Source of the DNA: Clostridiaceae bacterium
GTDB taxonomy: Bacteria > Bacillota > Clostridia > SK-Y3
DNA length: 40,497 nt
Reading direction: 5' to 3'
Assembly: GCA_012735465.1 (NCBI GenBank)
Contig: JAAYHJ010000056.1
Span: forward strand, 1 to 40,497
The position numbers and the translations under genes were made by a program. The notes under the pieces are model-generated. The model searched no databases. It was not told the origin of the DNA and was given only the letters and a program-made list of their open reading frames with translations. Positions 7,708 through 16,734 of this stretch are shown in pieces. The number at the start of each line of letters is the position of its first letter. Position 1 is the first letter of the stretch.

Positions 7708-8550
7708 ATGCCTAGTTTTTTGAAAAATAAATATGTAGTCGCTTTGATAAGCGCTACGTTGCTTCTTTTTATTTTAATGGCAGCATCTGCAGTTGGTAGA
7801 CCTGAAGTGGCATTTATTGGTGATGCAATGGGAGCAGTGGTAACCCCGGTGCAAAAGTTTTTTTACGGTATTGGAGCAAGGATTGAAGATTCAATAGAGT
7901 TTTTCACTGAGATTAAAACATTAAAAGAGCAAAATGAAAAGTTGTTAGCCGAAATTGATAAGTTGAGGGAAGAAAACAGAAAATTACAGGATTTGAAAGA
8001 TGAAAATGACAGGCTTAGAGATATGCTGGGCCTGAAAGAGCGTTTTGGCCAATTTGATATTGTTGGGGCACAGGTTATTGCAAAAGAGCCTGGTAACTGG
8101 TTTCAGGTTTTTACAATAGATAAGGGTACAAAGGATGGACTGGAAAAAAACGATGTGGTAATTACAAACAAAGGAGTTGTAGGACATATATACGAGATTC
8201 ATGCGAATAGTTCCAAGGTAATATCCATTATTGATCATGACAGTTCGGTGAGTGCCCTTGTGGTTCGTACGAGGGATACGGCTGTTGTTAAAGGGGACCT
8301 TGTTCTCCAAAACGACGGATTGTGTAAGATGAGCTATATTCCAAAGGATGCGGGTATTATGGAGGGAGACTTAATTGAAACTTCCGGGTTAGGCGGAATA
8401 TATCCCAAAGGGTTGTTAATAGGAAAAATAAAAGAAATTGATAAGGAACCCCATGAAATTTCCAAGTATGCGATTATTGAACCGGCTGTTGATTTTAAAC
8501 GTCTTGAACAGGTTTTTGTAATCAGGAATTCTGTCCCCAGTGTTGAATAA
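7708..8550 (+). CDS. mreC: Rod shape-determining protein MreC
   Basis: Elongasome protein that spans the membrane once and activates PBP2/RodA. The 280-residue sequence shows a short cytosolic start (MPSFLKNKYVV), one membrane segment (about 10-30), a coiled coil (about 65-105, EIKTLKEQNEKLLAEIDKLREENRKL region) and two beta-barrel domains with VVGHIYEIHANSSKVISIIDHDSSVSA and a C-terminal GLGGIYPKGLLIGKI motif. The ATG at 7708 has AGGTGA nine bases upstream and lies 13 bases after mreB. Confidence 0.94.
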   Translation: MPSFLKNKYVVALISATLLLFILMAASAVGRPEVAFIGDAMGAVVTPVQKFFYGIGARIEDSIEFFTEIKTLKEQNEKLLAEIDKLREENRKLQDLKDENDRLRDMLGLKERFGQFDIVGAQVIAKEPGNWFQVFTIDKGTKDGLEKNDVVITNKGVVGHIYEIHANSSKVISIIDHDSSVSALVVRTRDTAVVKGDLVLQNDGLCKMSYIPKDAGIMEGDLIETSGLGGIYPKGLLIGKIKEIDKEPHEISKYAIIEPAVDFKRLEQVFVIRNSVPSVE

Positions 8551-8598
8551 TGCTGTTTTTACATAGGGAGCATGTGATGAGATTGAAGGGGTGTGTAT

Positions 8599-9108
8599 GT
8601 GAGAGCATTTATTGTGACCATTATACTTTTGCTTGCGTTTGTTGTCCAGTCAACAGTGCTTCAATATAGCCAGATATTTAATGTTAAGCCGAATCTTGTC
8701 ATCATGCTGATAATACATTTCTCACTGATCAGGGGAAGTGTAGAAGGAGCGATTGTTGGCTTCATAGGCGGATTATTTATGGATATATTGGCCGGTAGGA
8801 TAGTTGGACTTTATTCGCTGATTGGCATGTATATAGGAGTTGCCGCAGGTTATTTTAATAAACGTTTTTATAAAGATAATTACTTCGTTGCTTTATTTTT
8901 TACATTCATATTTACTTTTGCCTTTGAGTTTACTTTTTATCTTTTGTTTTATTTTATATGGGGTGAAACCAGGATACTTTATGTGCTGCAACATATAATA
9001 GTGCCGGAAGCTATATACAACTGTGTAGTAGCGGTTCCGGTCTATATGGTTTTGATAAAAATTGATAACTGGCTGGAAGAAAGGGAAAAGTCATCCAGGA
9101 AATATTAA
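8599..9108 (+). CDS. mreD: Rod shape-determining protein MreD
   Basis: Small polytopic membrane protein of the elongasome that interacts with MreC. The roughly 169 residues are almost all hydrophobic, forming about five membrane segments, with the family pattern FVVQSTVLQYSQIFNVKPNL at the start and GFIGGLFMDILAG near residue 55. A GTG at 8599 is chosen because AAGGGG lies about seven bases upstream and homologues start with RAxIV; a GTG at 8593 would add two residues. It sits between mreC and PBP2 as expected. Confidence 0.9.
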   Translation: MRAFIVTIILLLAFVVQSTVLQYSQIFNVKPNLVIMLIIHFSLIRGSVEGAIVGFIGGLFMDILAGRIVGLYSLIGMYIGVAAGYFNKRFYKDNYFVALFFTFIFTFAFEFTFYLLFYFIWGETRILYVLQHIIVPEAIYNCVVAVPVYMVLIKIDNWLEEREKSSRKY

Positions 9109-9144
9109 TGCAAAGCGGGTGGTTTATGTAAGGGTGAGTTGGCA

Positions 9145-11265
9145 ATGTTATTAGAAAAAATTAAAAACAGGTATTTTATAATAAGCATATTGATAGTCAT
9201 GGTAGGCCTGACCTTCATATATAGGCTCATGCAGTTACAAATAGTTCGCGGAGAAGAATATAAGGAACAGTCGGAAAGAAGATTGCACAAGTCCGTTTCA
9301 GTAAAAGCTCCGAGAGGAGAAATACTGGATACCTATGGCAGACCATTGGCCACCAACAGGATGGGCTTTTCTATAGAAATACATAAAACGGTAATATCAT
9401 CGGATGAATTTAATAATATGCTTTTAAGACTTATAAATTTGCTTGAAGCTAATGGAGATTCATATATTGATACCCTTCCGATTTCCCGATCGCCTTTTGA
9501 ATTTACGTTCACGGATTCTGAAGAAGTTAAAAAGGAGCAAAGGGAGAGGGAATGGAAAAAGGCTAAGGGATTTAATGAGAATGACACGGCAACGCAGGTC
9601 ATTGAGAAGTTAGCTAAAAAATACAAAGTAAAGAATGGTTATACCGATGATGAGATTAGAAAAATTGTTGGTATTCTTTATGAAATGGAGACCAGAGGAT
9701 TTAGCGTACATACACCTATCACCATTGCCACCGACGTCTCTTCAAAAACAGTTATGCAGCTGGAAGAACAGCACATGGACTTTCCAGGCATTAATATTAT
9801 TACAGAACCCATCAGGTATTATGTTCACGGAGAAACCGCTGCCCATATTTTAGGAAGAGTCGGTATTATTTTCCCCGAAGAATATCTGGCCTATAAGGAA
9901 GAGTATGAGAAGACAAAGGATGAAAAAAAACTATATGCAATGAATGCAGTTCTTGGAAAGGATGGAATGGAAAAAATACTTGAGCCCTATTTAAAGGGAA
10001 AGGACGGTACCAGCAGTATTGAACAGGACATAGAAGGAAATATTACACAGGTATTGGCCAGTGAACCTCCGGTACCCGGAGATAATGTTATGCTTACCAT
10101 TGATATTGAGCTGCAGAAGGTTGCCGAGCGTTCGTTGCGTGAAACAATTGAAAAAATTCGCGCCGAAGGTATGGAGATAATAAGAAAGAATCCAGGTAAG
10201 AAAAATGTAGGTGAAGATGCAAGCAGCGGCGCTGTTGTAGTGATGGATGTTAATACGGGAGCCATATTGGCAATGGCTACGTATCCAACCTATAATCCTG
10301 CCAAGTTTAATGAGCAATATACGAGCTTGCTGAATGACCCCTTGAAACCCATGCTCAACAGGGCTATTAGCGGTACATATCCTCCTGCTTCCACGTTTAA
10401 AATGCTGACAGCCATTGCCGCCCTGGAAGAAAACATTATTACACCCGAGACTCAAATCAGGGATTTGGGTCTGTACACTTATTATCCGGGAGATCCAAAA
10501 GCATGTTGGATATACCAGGCAGAATATGGATACGGAAATCACGGTTATGAAAACGTGACCGAAGCAATAAAAGATTCATGTAACTATTTTTTTTATGAAG
10601 TCGGTCGAAGGTTGACAATTGAGAAGCTTGAGGAATACGGTAAAAAATTTGGGCTCGGTCAGTTGACCGGTATTGAGCTGCCGGGAGAAGAAAAAGGCAT
10701 TTTTGCAGGTAAGGAATACCGCGAACAACTAGGTGAGCAGTGGTGGCCGGGGGAAACATTAAGTGCGGCCATTGGGCAGATGCATACTTTTACCCCCATT
10801 CAAATGGTAAGCTATATAAGTACTCTGGCAAATGGAGGTACGAGGTATAAGCCTTACCTGATTAAAAGGATAAAAACCTATGATAACAGCAAAAAAGTTT
10901 TTGAAACTCAGCCAGAGGTGGTTTGCAAGCTGGACATTGACCCCAAAAATCTAAAAGCCGTATTGGAAGGGATGAAAGGTGTCACACAAGGTGATGGTTC
11001 GGTTAGCCACTTATTTAAGGACTTTCCTGTAACAGTTGCTGGGAAAACAGGAACTGCGGAGGTGGGTATTGGAAGAGGGTCAAACAACGGTGTATTTGCA
11101 GGGTTTGCTCCCTTTGATAATCCGAAAATCGCAGTGGTTGTTGTAATTGAACATGGAAGAACCGGTGCAAATACGGCTCCGGTTGTTCGGGACATATTTG
11201 CCCATTATTTAGGAATAGACGATAAAAACAAAGAAGATTTTTCTGTAAACCAGTTGACTCAATAA
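9145..11265 (+). CDS. mrdA: Penicillin-binding protein 2 (elongation-specific transpeptidase)
   Basis: Class B PBP that cross-links peptidoglycan during elongation, working with the RodA glycosyltransferase (encoded at 13223). The 706 residues begin with one membrane anchor (about 10-30), followed by the PBP dimerisation domain (about 50-310) and the transpeptidase domain. Catalytic motifs are complete: STFK with the active serine in PPASTFKM, SCN in KDSCNYFF, and KTG in VAGKTGTAEVG. ATG 9145 has AGGGTGAG eight bases upstream; TTG 9139 is an unlikely alternative. Insertion-rich N-terminal region (EEVKKEQREREWKKAKG) is as usual in clostridial PBP2. Confidence 0.93.
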   Translation: MLLEKIKNRYFIISILIVMVGLTFIYRLMQLQIVRGEEYKEQSERRLHKSVSVKAPRGEILDTYGRPLATNRMGFSIEIHKTVISSDEFNNMLLRLINLLEANGDSYIDTLPISRSPFEFTFTDSEEVKKEQREREWKKAKGFNENDTATQVIEKLAKKYKVKNGYTDDEIRKIVGILYEMETRGFSVHTPITIATDVSSKTVMQLEEQHMDFPGINIITEPIRYYVHGETAAHILGRVGIIFPEEYLAYKEEYEKTKDEKKLYAMNAVLGKDGMEKILEPYLKGKDGTSSIEQDIEGNITQVLASEPPVPGDNVMLTIDIELQKVAERSLRETIEKIRAEGMEIIRKNPGKKNVGEDASSGAVVVMDVNTGAILAMATYPTYNPAKFNEQYTSLLNDPLKPMLNRAISGTYPPASTFKMLTAIAALEENIITPETQIRDLGLYTYYPGDPKACWIYQAEYGYGNHGYENVTEAIKDSCNYFFYEVGRRLTIEKLEEYGKKFGLGQLTGIELPGEEKGIFAGKEYREQLGEQWWPGETLSAAIGQMHTFTPIQMVSYISTLANGGTRYKPYLIKRIKTYDNSKKVFETQPEVVCKLDIDPKNLKAVLEGMKGVTQGDGSVSHLFKDFPVTVAGKTGTAEVGIGRGSNNGVFAGFAPFDNPKIAVVVVIEHGRTGANTAPVVRDIFAHYLGIDDKNKEDFSVNQLTQ

Positions 11266-11310
11266 AATGCTTCTGTTTAAAATTTACTTATTGGTATCAG
11301 GAGGCTGCTT

Positions 11311-11961
11311 ATGGTACACGATTCTGTAATCTTTAAGGGTAATAAAAAAGGGATTGCTGTTATATTGGATAGTGGTAAACCGTTTGATGAAATTGTTAAC
11401 AGTATCAGACAAAAACTCACAAATGCCGTATCTTTTTTTGCCGGGGCAAAAGTGAATATCGTATTTAAAGGCAGGGACCTGCGCGAAGCAGAAAAGCAAA
11501 AGATTTCGGAAATTGTTACAGATATTGTGGGCTCGGATACGAATATAGAATTTGAAAGTGAAAGTAGCGATCATGATGAGAGACGATGGTTTGATGATAC
11601 TTCCATTGTATATGAAGGGATTACCCGATTTTATAAGGGAACCGTCCGGTCGGGTCAACGTATAAGCTTTAATGGTAATCTGATTATTCTAGGAGATGTA
11701 AATCCCGGTGCAGAAGTAGTGGCCGTTGGTAATGTTATAGTAATGGGTTCTTTAAGAGGTATAGTCCATGCCGGTTGCATTGGTAACCGGGAAGCAGTTG
11801 TTGCTGCATTAAATCTGCAACCTACTTTGCTTAAAATTGCAGATGTTATAACCCGTTCCCCCGATGACAGCGAAGAGAAGAAAGGAATGGAACCGGAAAT
11901 AGCGTATATACGTGGAGAACACATTTTAATCGACTGTTATTTGCCGAAAAAAAGCATTTAA
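11311..11961 (+). CDS. minC: Septum site-determining protein MinC
   Basis: Inhibitor of FtsZ polymerisation that keeps division away from the poles together with MinD. The 216-residue protein has an N-terminal MinC domain (about 1-100) and a C-terminal right-handed beta-helix (about 110-216) with the repeated glycine pattern GTVRSGQRISFNGNLIILGDVNPGAEVVA and GSLRGIVHAGCIGN. AGGAGG stands eight bases before ATG 11311. It is first of minC-minD-minE; 148 bases separate it from minD. Confidence 0.93.
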   Translation: MVHDSVIFKGNKKGIAVILDSGKPFDEIVNSIRQKLTNAVSFFAGAKVNIVFKGRDLREAEKQKISEIVTDIVGSDTNIEFESESSDHDERRWFDDTSIVYEGITRFYKGTVRSGQRISFNGNLIILGDVNPGAEVVAVGNVIVMGSLRGIVHAGCIGNREAVVAALNLQPTLLKIADVITRSPDDSEEKKGMEPEIAYIRGEHILIDCYLPKKSI

Positions 11962-12109
11962 AGAATAAAATTTTGTTTAACGTGATTGCGGAATCTACAT
12001 TAATAGACAAAAAGTTCTATAGACGTATACAAAGTGGTATGATATAGTAAATATATAGTAATATTCCGTTGAATTATATATATTTTTATTCTTTAGGAGG
12101 AAGCAACTG

Positions 12110-12907
12110 ATGGGTGAGGTTATCGTAATTACATCAGGTAAGGGTGGTGTAGGAAAGACAACCAGTACTGCAAACATAGGTACAGCCCTGGCAATGCTGG
12201 GTAAAAAAGTTGTTTTAGTGGATACGGATATTGGACTAAGGAATCTTGATGTGGTAATGGGATTGGAAAACAGGATAGTGTATGATCTGGTTGATGTGGT
12301 AGAAGGAAATTGCAGGTTAAAGCAGGCTTTAATAAAGGATAAAAGGTTTGAAGGATTATTCCTGCTTGCTGCAGCACAAACAAAGGACAAGACAGCAGTG
12401 ACACCTGAACAGGTTATGAGTTTATGCAAAGAACTAAAGAAAGAATTTGATTTTGTTCTTGTAGACAGCCCGGCCGGGATTGAGCAGGGATTTAAAAATG
12501 CAATTGCAGGAGCAGACAAAGCAATTGTAGTTACTACTCCTGAGGTATCGGCAGTGCGGGATGCGGACAGGATTATAGGGTTACTCGAAGCCAACGACTT
12601 AAGGGATTCACTCCTTATCATCAATCGTATCCGATATGATATGGTAAAGAAGAGGGATATGATGAGCATTGATGATATCATAGATATATTGGCAATTGAT
12701 TTGCTTGGGGTAATACCGGACGATGAAAAAATCATTATTTCAACCAATAAAGGGGAACCTGTTGTAGCCGATGTCAATTCCAGAGCAGGACAAGGATTTC
12801 GTAATATAGCCAGAAGAATACTGGGAGAACAGGCTCCTATTATGGATTTGGATGTTGAAAAAGGTTTCATGGATAAACTAAGGAGACTGTTTGGAATAAA
12901 AACGTAA
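12110..12907 (+). CDS. minD: Septum site-determining ATPase MinD
   Basis: Membrane-binding ParA-type ATPase that recruits MinC and is released from the membrane by MinE. The 265 residues start with the deviant Walker A TSGKGGVGKTT (about 8-18), then a switch I/Walker A' region LVDTDIGLRNLD, Walker B FVLVDSPAGIE (about 116-126) and the C-terminal amphipathic membrane-targeting helix GFMDKLRRLFGIK (about 252-264). ATG 12110 is preceded by TAGGAGG. A possible weak promoter (TTGTTT, 17-base gap, TACATT at 11973-12001) lies in the minC-minD gap. Confidence 0.95.
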   Translation: MGEVIVITSGKGGVGKTTSTANIGTALAMLGKKVVLVDTDIGLRNLDVVMGLENRIVYDLVDVVEGNCRLKQALIKDKRFEGLFLLAAAQTKDKTAVTPEQVMSLCKELKKEFDFVLVDSPAGIEQGFKNAIAGADKAIVVTTPEVSAVRDADRIIGLLEANDLRDSLLIINRIRYDMVKKRDMMSIDDIIDILAIDLLGVIPDDEKIIISTNKGEPVVADVNSRAGQGFRNIARRILGEQAPIMDLDVEKGFMDKLRRLFGIKT

Positions 12908-12925
12908 AAGAAATGGGGGAAGGAT

Positions 12926-13207
12926 GTGTTGAATTTAATGAAGCTGTTTAGTTCTGGTAGTAATTCAAAGGATATTGCTAGAGAAAGATTAAAGCTGGTT
13001 CTAATTCATGACAGAGCTAATGTTTCCCCACAATTACTGGAAATGTTAAAAACAGAAATCATAAAGGTTATATCGAATTATATGGAAGTACAGGTGGACG
13101 AACTGGATATACAATTGACCAGGATAAAGAATAGTGAAGGAGACAGGACAATTTCTGCACTTGTAGCCAATATACCTATTCGCAATGTGAGATGTGCAGA
13201 GAAATAG
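12926..13207 (+). CDS. minE: Cell division topological specificity factor MinE
   Basis: Stimulates MinD ATPase and drives the pole-to-pole movement of MinCD, restricting the block to the poles. The 93-residue protein has the anti-MinCD helix ARERLKLVLIHDR (about 18-30) and a C-terminal topological domain (about 35-90). The GTG at 12926 gives MLNLMKLF, matching the usual MLDFLKFF start; GGGGGAAGG lies just upstream. The presence of MinE, not DivIVA/MinJ alone, indicates an oscillating Min system in this clostridium. Confidence 0.92.
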   Translation: MLNLMKLFSSGSNSKDIARERLKLVLIHDRANVSPQLLEMLKTEIIKVISNYMEVQVDELDIQLTRIKNSEGDRTISALVANIPIRNVRCAEK

Positions 13208-13222
13208 GATGTTGATAAAAAA

Positions 13223-14341
13223 ATGATTGATAAAAAGCTGTTGAAAAATTTTGATACAATGACCATGGTGATTGTATTAATACTTATAGGAATAGGTATA
13301 GTTGTAATCAGCAGTGCTACCCATGTGCATGAAACAAATGATTTTAGTGCTGTCCAGAAACATATTGTATGGACTGTGCTTGCCATTGGTCTGCTGTTAT
13401 TTATCATAAGCATTGATTATAACAGTCTTGCCGGCATGGTTGTGTATCTGTACATAGGGGCTATTCTTCTGCTCATTTCGGTACTCCTCTTTGGTACAGA
13501 GATAAAAGGTGCAAAAAGCTGGTTTACCATTGGGTCACTGGGAAGCATACAACCTGCTGAATTTGTAAAAGTTATAGTAATCATTACCTTTTCAAAACAT
13601 ATTGATAAAATCAAGGAGAATGACCCTGAAGCAATAAATAAGCCTAAGAATTTGCTGGCTCTCTGCATACACATGCTTATTCCTATTTTGCTTATTATGA
13701 AACAACCCGATTGGGGAACTGCAGCTGTGTTTATTGGAATAATGGTTATGATCCTTTTTGCTGCAGGCATAAGTTATAAGTATATTTTTACGGCTTTTGG
13801 CGCTGCGGCTGTAAGTCTGCCACTGCTCTTTTTTTATGTTATGGAAGACTATCAGAGGGAACGACTTCTCGTTTTTTTGGATCCTAACCGGGACCCTCTG
13901 GGCAGGGGATACCATGTAATTCAGTCCAAAATAGCCATTGGTTCAGGACAGTTGTATGGAAAAGGTCTTTTTCAGGGTACGCAAACACAAAGGGGATTCT
14001 TGCCCGAGCAGGATACGGATTTTATCTTTTCAGTGATTGGTGAAGAATTGGGTTTTATTTGGTGTAGTATAGTCATAATTTTGTTTGTTATTCTTTTGTT
14101 GCGATTTTTGTATCTTGCGTCCATTGCTAAAGATAACTTTGGTTCGTACATCATCATAGGGGTTACTGCCATGTTTTTTTTCCATGTATTGATTAATATA
14201 GGTATGACGATAGGACTGGCGCCTGTAACAGGGATTCCTTTGCCCTTCATAAGCCGCGGAGGTAGTTCCATGCTTACCAATATGGCTGCAGTGGGCTTGG
14301 TTTTAAATGTGGCTATGCGAAGGCAAAAAATCAATTTTTAG
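13223..14341 (+). CDS. rodA: Elongasome glycosyltransferase RodA (SEDS family)
   Basis: SEDS family peptidoglycan polymerase that pairs with PBP2 for lateral wall growth. The 372-residue protein has about ten membrane segments and the family motifs KGAKSWF (about 94-100), PAEFVKV (about 111-117), QPDWGTAAVF (the conserved periplasmic aspartate region) and a C-terminal TGIPLPFISRGGSS. FtsW and SpoVE have the same motifs; RodA is preferred because it follows mreBCD-PBP2-minCDE. Start ATG 13223 lies 15 bases after minE. Confidence 0.88.
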   Translation: MIDKKLLKNFDTMTMVIVLILIGIGIVVISSATHVHETNDFSAVQKHIVWTVLAIGLLLFIISIDYNSLAGMVVYLYIGAILLLISVLLFGTEIKGAKSWFTIGSLGSIQPAEFVKVIVIITFSKHIDKIKENDPEAINKPKNLLALCIHMLIPILLIMKQPDWGTAAVFIGIMVMILFAAGISYKYIFTAFGAAAVSLPLLFFYVMEDYQRERLLVFLDPNRDPLGRGYHVIQSKIAIGSGQLYGKGLFQGTQTQRGFLPEQDTDFIFSVIGEELGFIWCSIVIILFVILLLRFLYLASIAKDNFGSYIIIGVTAMFFFHVLINIGMTIGLAPVTGIPLPFISRGGSSMLTNMAAVGLVLNVAMRRQKINF

Positions 14342-14351
14342 GAGGTAAGCA

Positions 14352-14762
14352 ATGAATATAGCTTTAATTGCTCATGATAAAAAGAAAGAATTAATGGTAC
14401 AGTTTTGTATTGCTTATAAGGGAATATTGAGCAAACATACTCTTTATGCTACCGGAACCACGGGAGGATTGATCATTGAAGCGACCGGTATGCATGTAAA
14501 TCGTTTTTTGTCGGGACCTCAGGGCGGAGATCAGCAGATAGGTGCCCGTATTGCATATAATGAGATTGACCTTGTGCTGTTTTTCCGTGACCCCCTAACT
14601 GCGCAGCCCCATGAACCGGATGTTAATGCACTGTTAAGGCTTTGCGATGTCCATAATATTCCTCTGGCTACCAATGTGGCAACGGCCGAGGTTTTGGTAC
14701 GTGGACTTGAAAGAGGAGATCTTGATTGGAGAGATATTGTCAATCCGAAAGATAAGAAATAG
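14352..14762 (+). CDS. mgsA: Methylglyoxal synthase
   Basis: Converts dihydroxyacetone phosphate to methylglyoxal and phosphate, a bypass that frees phosphate when upper glycolysis outruns the lower part. The 136 residues include [10 protein letters not shown] (conserved histidine), a TGTTGGL phosphate-binding loop, [13 protein letters not shown] and [14 protein letters not shown] with the conserved aspartates. AGGAGG precedes the ATG at 14352, ten bases after rodA, so it is the last gene of the mre-min-rodA transcript; a strong terminator follows at 14767. Confidence 0.95.
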   Translation: MNIALIAHDKKKELMVQFCIAYKGILSKHTLYATGTTGGLIIEATGMHVNRFLSGPQGGDQQIGARIAYNEIDLVLFFRDPLTAQPHEPDVNALLRLCDVHNIPLATNVATAEVLVRGLERGDLDWRDIVNPKDKK

Positions 14763-14766
14763 GAAG

Positions 14767-14786
14767 CCCCCGGTATGGGGGTTTTT
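14767..14786 (+). terminator. Rho-independent terminator after mgsA
   Basis: CCCCC (14767-14771), loop GGTAT, GGGGG (14777-14781), TTTTT (14782-14786). It is four bases after the mgsA stop and closes the cell-shape block. Confidence 0.85.
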
Positions 14787-14905
14787 ATATGCCCTTTTGC
14801 CCTTTGTTTTGGTAGTTAAGGAGTAATAATTTTATTATATTTCTAATATAAATGTAATAATGGGTTTGGTACATATTCGTTATATATATGGAGGTGCCGG
14901 TACTA

Positions 14906-15754
14906 ATGGAAAGTACATACAGAAAAAGAAATTATGCAAGGCACGGTTTTGGTATGGATTGGAGAAAAAACAAAGGAAAAGAAGACTTTGTTGAGAATGT
15001 GGTAAAGCAGATTTTAGCCTGTTGTATAATTTTCTTAATCCTGTTTGTCATAAAAAGTATAAACTTACCGGCCACAAATATGATTGCAAATAAGATTCGG
15101 TCCACCCTCTCCTATACGGTTGACTGGAAGAATAGCTATAAAAGCGTAACTGCCTTTGCAAGAAACCTGAATTCGATAAATGAAAAAATATTTGGAAGTA
15201 AGAATAATAAACAAGAGGTAAATAACGATACTAAAACGGACGCTACAAAACAGGACACAGGAACAAATGAACAAGGCACAGATAATACCGAGCCTGTAAC
15301 GGACCCGACAGAAATCATAGAAAAGGGATATGTAAGGATCAATCAAGAAATTGCTGCTCCCCTGGACGGTATCATAACCTCGACTTTTGGAATGCGTCAG
15401 CATCCACTGCTTAAAAAAGATGAATATCATTATGGGATTGATATTGACGGCAAAAAAGGAATGGATATCACTGCCGCAATGGACGGGGAGGTACTGGAAA
15501 CAGGATATAATGACTCCTATGGAAAATATGTTCGGTTGAAGCATGAAGAGGATTTGATTACCTTTTATGCCCATTGCAGTGAAATACTTGTGAATAAAGG
15601 GGAAAAAGTAAAGCTGGGTACCCCTATTGCAAAGGTGGGCGGTTCAGGTACAGCGTCAGGAGAACATTTGCATTTTGAGATATGGAAAGGGGATAAGGTT
15701 TTAGATCCGCTTAAATATATCCAATTGCCTTTGGACCCTAATATGCCGGATTAG
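14906..15754 (+). CDS. spoIVFA: M23-family membrane protein, SpoIVFA-like
   Basis: A 282-residue single-pass membrane protein: cytosolic basic start, one membrane segment (about 33-55), a Thr/Asn/Asp-rich linker (about 100-135) and a C-terminal LytM/M23 domain. The zinc-ligand pattern looks intact: HYGIDID for the first His/Asp, YAH, and HLHFEIW for the last. Its neighbour is an M50 protease (12 bases downstream), which is the spoIVFA-spoIVFB arrangement; SpoIVFA holds and inhibits SpoIVFB in the outer forespore membrane until the forespore signal arrives. Start is ATG 14906, eight to nine bases after GGAGGTG; ATG 14888 overlaps that site and is rejected. SpoIIQ-like function cannot be ruled out. 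No convincing sigma-E promoter was found by eye. Confidence 0.72.
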   Translation: MESTYRKRNYARHGFGMDWRKNKGKEDFVENVVKQILACCIIFLILFVIKSINLPATNMIANKIRSTLSYTVDWKNSYKSVTAFARNLNSINEKIFGSKNNKQEVNNDTKTDATKQDTGTNEQGTDNTEPVTDPTEIIEKGYVRINQEIAAPLDGIITSTFGMRQHPLLKKDEYHYGIDIDGKKGMDITAAMDGEVLETGYNDSYGKYVRLKHEEDLITFYAHCSEILVNKGEKVKLGTPIAKVGGSGTASGEHLHFEIWKGDKVLDPLKYIQLPLDPNMPD

Positions 15755-15765
15755 GGAAATTCCTG

Positions 15766-16653
15766 ATGTTTGGAGGTGAACTTACGCATTATATTTATAT
15801 TCACCCAACCTTTTTTATAATAATCCCAATTGCTATTATTACAAAAAGTGTAAAGGAAATAGTTATTTTATATGGAATTATTATAATTCATGAGTTTTTT
15901 CATCTTATTGTAATGCTTCATTATAAAATAGAAATTGAACAAGTTAAAATCATGCCTTTTGGTATTACAATAAAAATAAAAAACAATCTTATAGAAAAAC
16001 CCGAGCATGAAATTATGGTTGCTTTAGCAGGGCCCTTGTCAAATGCATTATTAGCTTTTGCGGCTTACCTGGTAAAAGTATATTGTTTGTACCGCACAGA
16101 TGATATAACTTTTTTTATTTTTGGGAATATTGTAATTGGTACATTTAATCTAATGCCCGTTTTACCCCTGGATGGCGGAAGGATTTTAAAAGCGGTGCTT
16201 ACATTAAAATGGGGGTACGTAAAGGCTTTTTACTTTGTTATGAAGCTTACCAGATGCATGAGTTTTATTTTTTTTATCATTGGCATATATGTTTTTTATA
16301 TAACACGGTTTAATTTTTCCTTGTTGCTGATTGGCACATTTCTTATTTTTAACGGTGTTTATGAGCAGCAAAATAATCGTATAATACTGATGAAGGAAAT
16401 CATTTATTATAAGCAAAAGCTTATAAAGGAAGGCCTTTGGCAGGCAAAAAACATGGTTGTTATAAGTGATTACCCTGCCCATAAGCTGCTAAAAAACTTC
16501 AGCTATAATTATTTTTATTTGGTCACGGTTATTGACAATAAAATGAATATTTTGGGAACATTGACGGAGATGCAGATTATAGATGGATTGATAAGACTTG
16601 GAACAAACGTGTCCGTTGAGGAAATAATAAACGATAATTTTCATACAAGCTAA
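15766..16653 (+). CDS. spoIVFB: M50 intramembrane metalloprotease, SpoIVFB-like
   Basis: Site-2 protease type enzyme that in spore formers cleaves pro-sigma-K in the mother cell. The 295 residues contain the zinc motif HEFFH (H42, E43, H46) in a membrane helix, the second metal motif NLMPVLPLDGG (128-138, D136), four to six membrane segments, and a C-terminal cytosolic part (about 225-295) resembling a CBS domain, which in SpoIVFB senses ATP. The ATG at 15766 has AGGGA eight bases upstream. Oddly, a perfect GGAGGTGA lies inside the reading frame at 15772-15779 with no ATG, GTG or TTG in frame close behind, so an alternative non-standard start is conceivable. Confidence 0.82.
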   Translation: MFGGELTHYIYIHPTFFIIIPIAIITKSVKEIVILYGIIIIHEFFHLIVMLHYKIEIEQVKIMPFGITIKIKNNLIEKPEHEIMVALAGPLSNALLAFAAYLVKVYCLYRTDDITFFIFGNIVIGTFNLMPVLPLDGGRILKAVLTLKWGYVKAFYFVMKLTRCMSFIFFIIGIYVFYITRFNFSLLLIGTFLIFNGVYEQQNNRIILMKEIIYYKQKLIKEGLWQAKNMVVISDYPAHKLLKNFSYNYFYLVTVIDNKMNILGTLTEMQIIDGLIRLGTNVSVEEIINDNFHTS

Positions 16654-16734
16654 AAAAACTATGTTGTTTACGTTATAATAGTGGTATAGGTTACATAGCT
16701 TTTTATGTGTTATTACAAGGAGGACTTTATTTTT

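Noticed and set aside
11995-12870. A 291-codon minus-strand reading frame opposite minD.
   Set aside because: It overlaps the clear MinD gene, is Ser/Ile-rich without a recognisable family, and has no start signals; it is a mirror of codon usage in minD.
13223-14341. FtsW or SpoVE instead of RodA.
   Set aside because: The motifs are shared by all SEDS proteins, but the position after mreBCD-PBP2-minCDE favours RodA; a phylogeny would settle it.
14820-14890. A sigma-E promoter for the spoIVFA-like gene, around CATATTCG at 14872.
   Set aside because: The -10 resemblance is partial and no ATATT-like -35 box lies at the right distance.
16623-16679. A sigma-E-like CATACAAG (16642) or sigma-A promoter for the radical SAM gene at 16735.
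   Set aside because: The first lacks the final T and a spaced -35; the TATAAT at 16674 has no -35 partner. Not strong enough to list.
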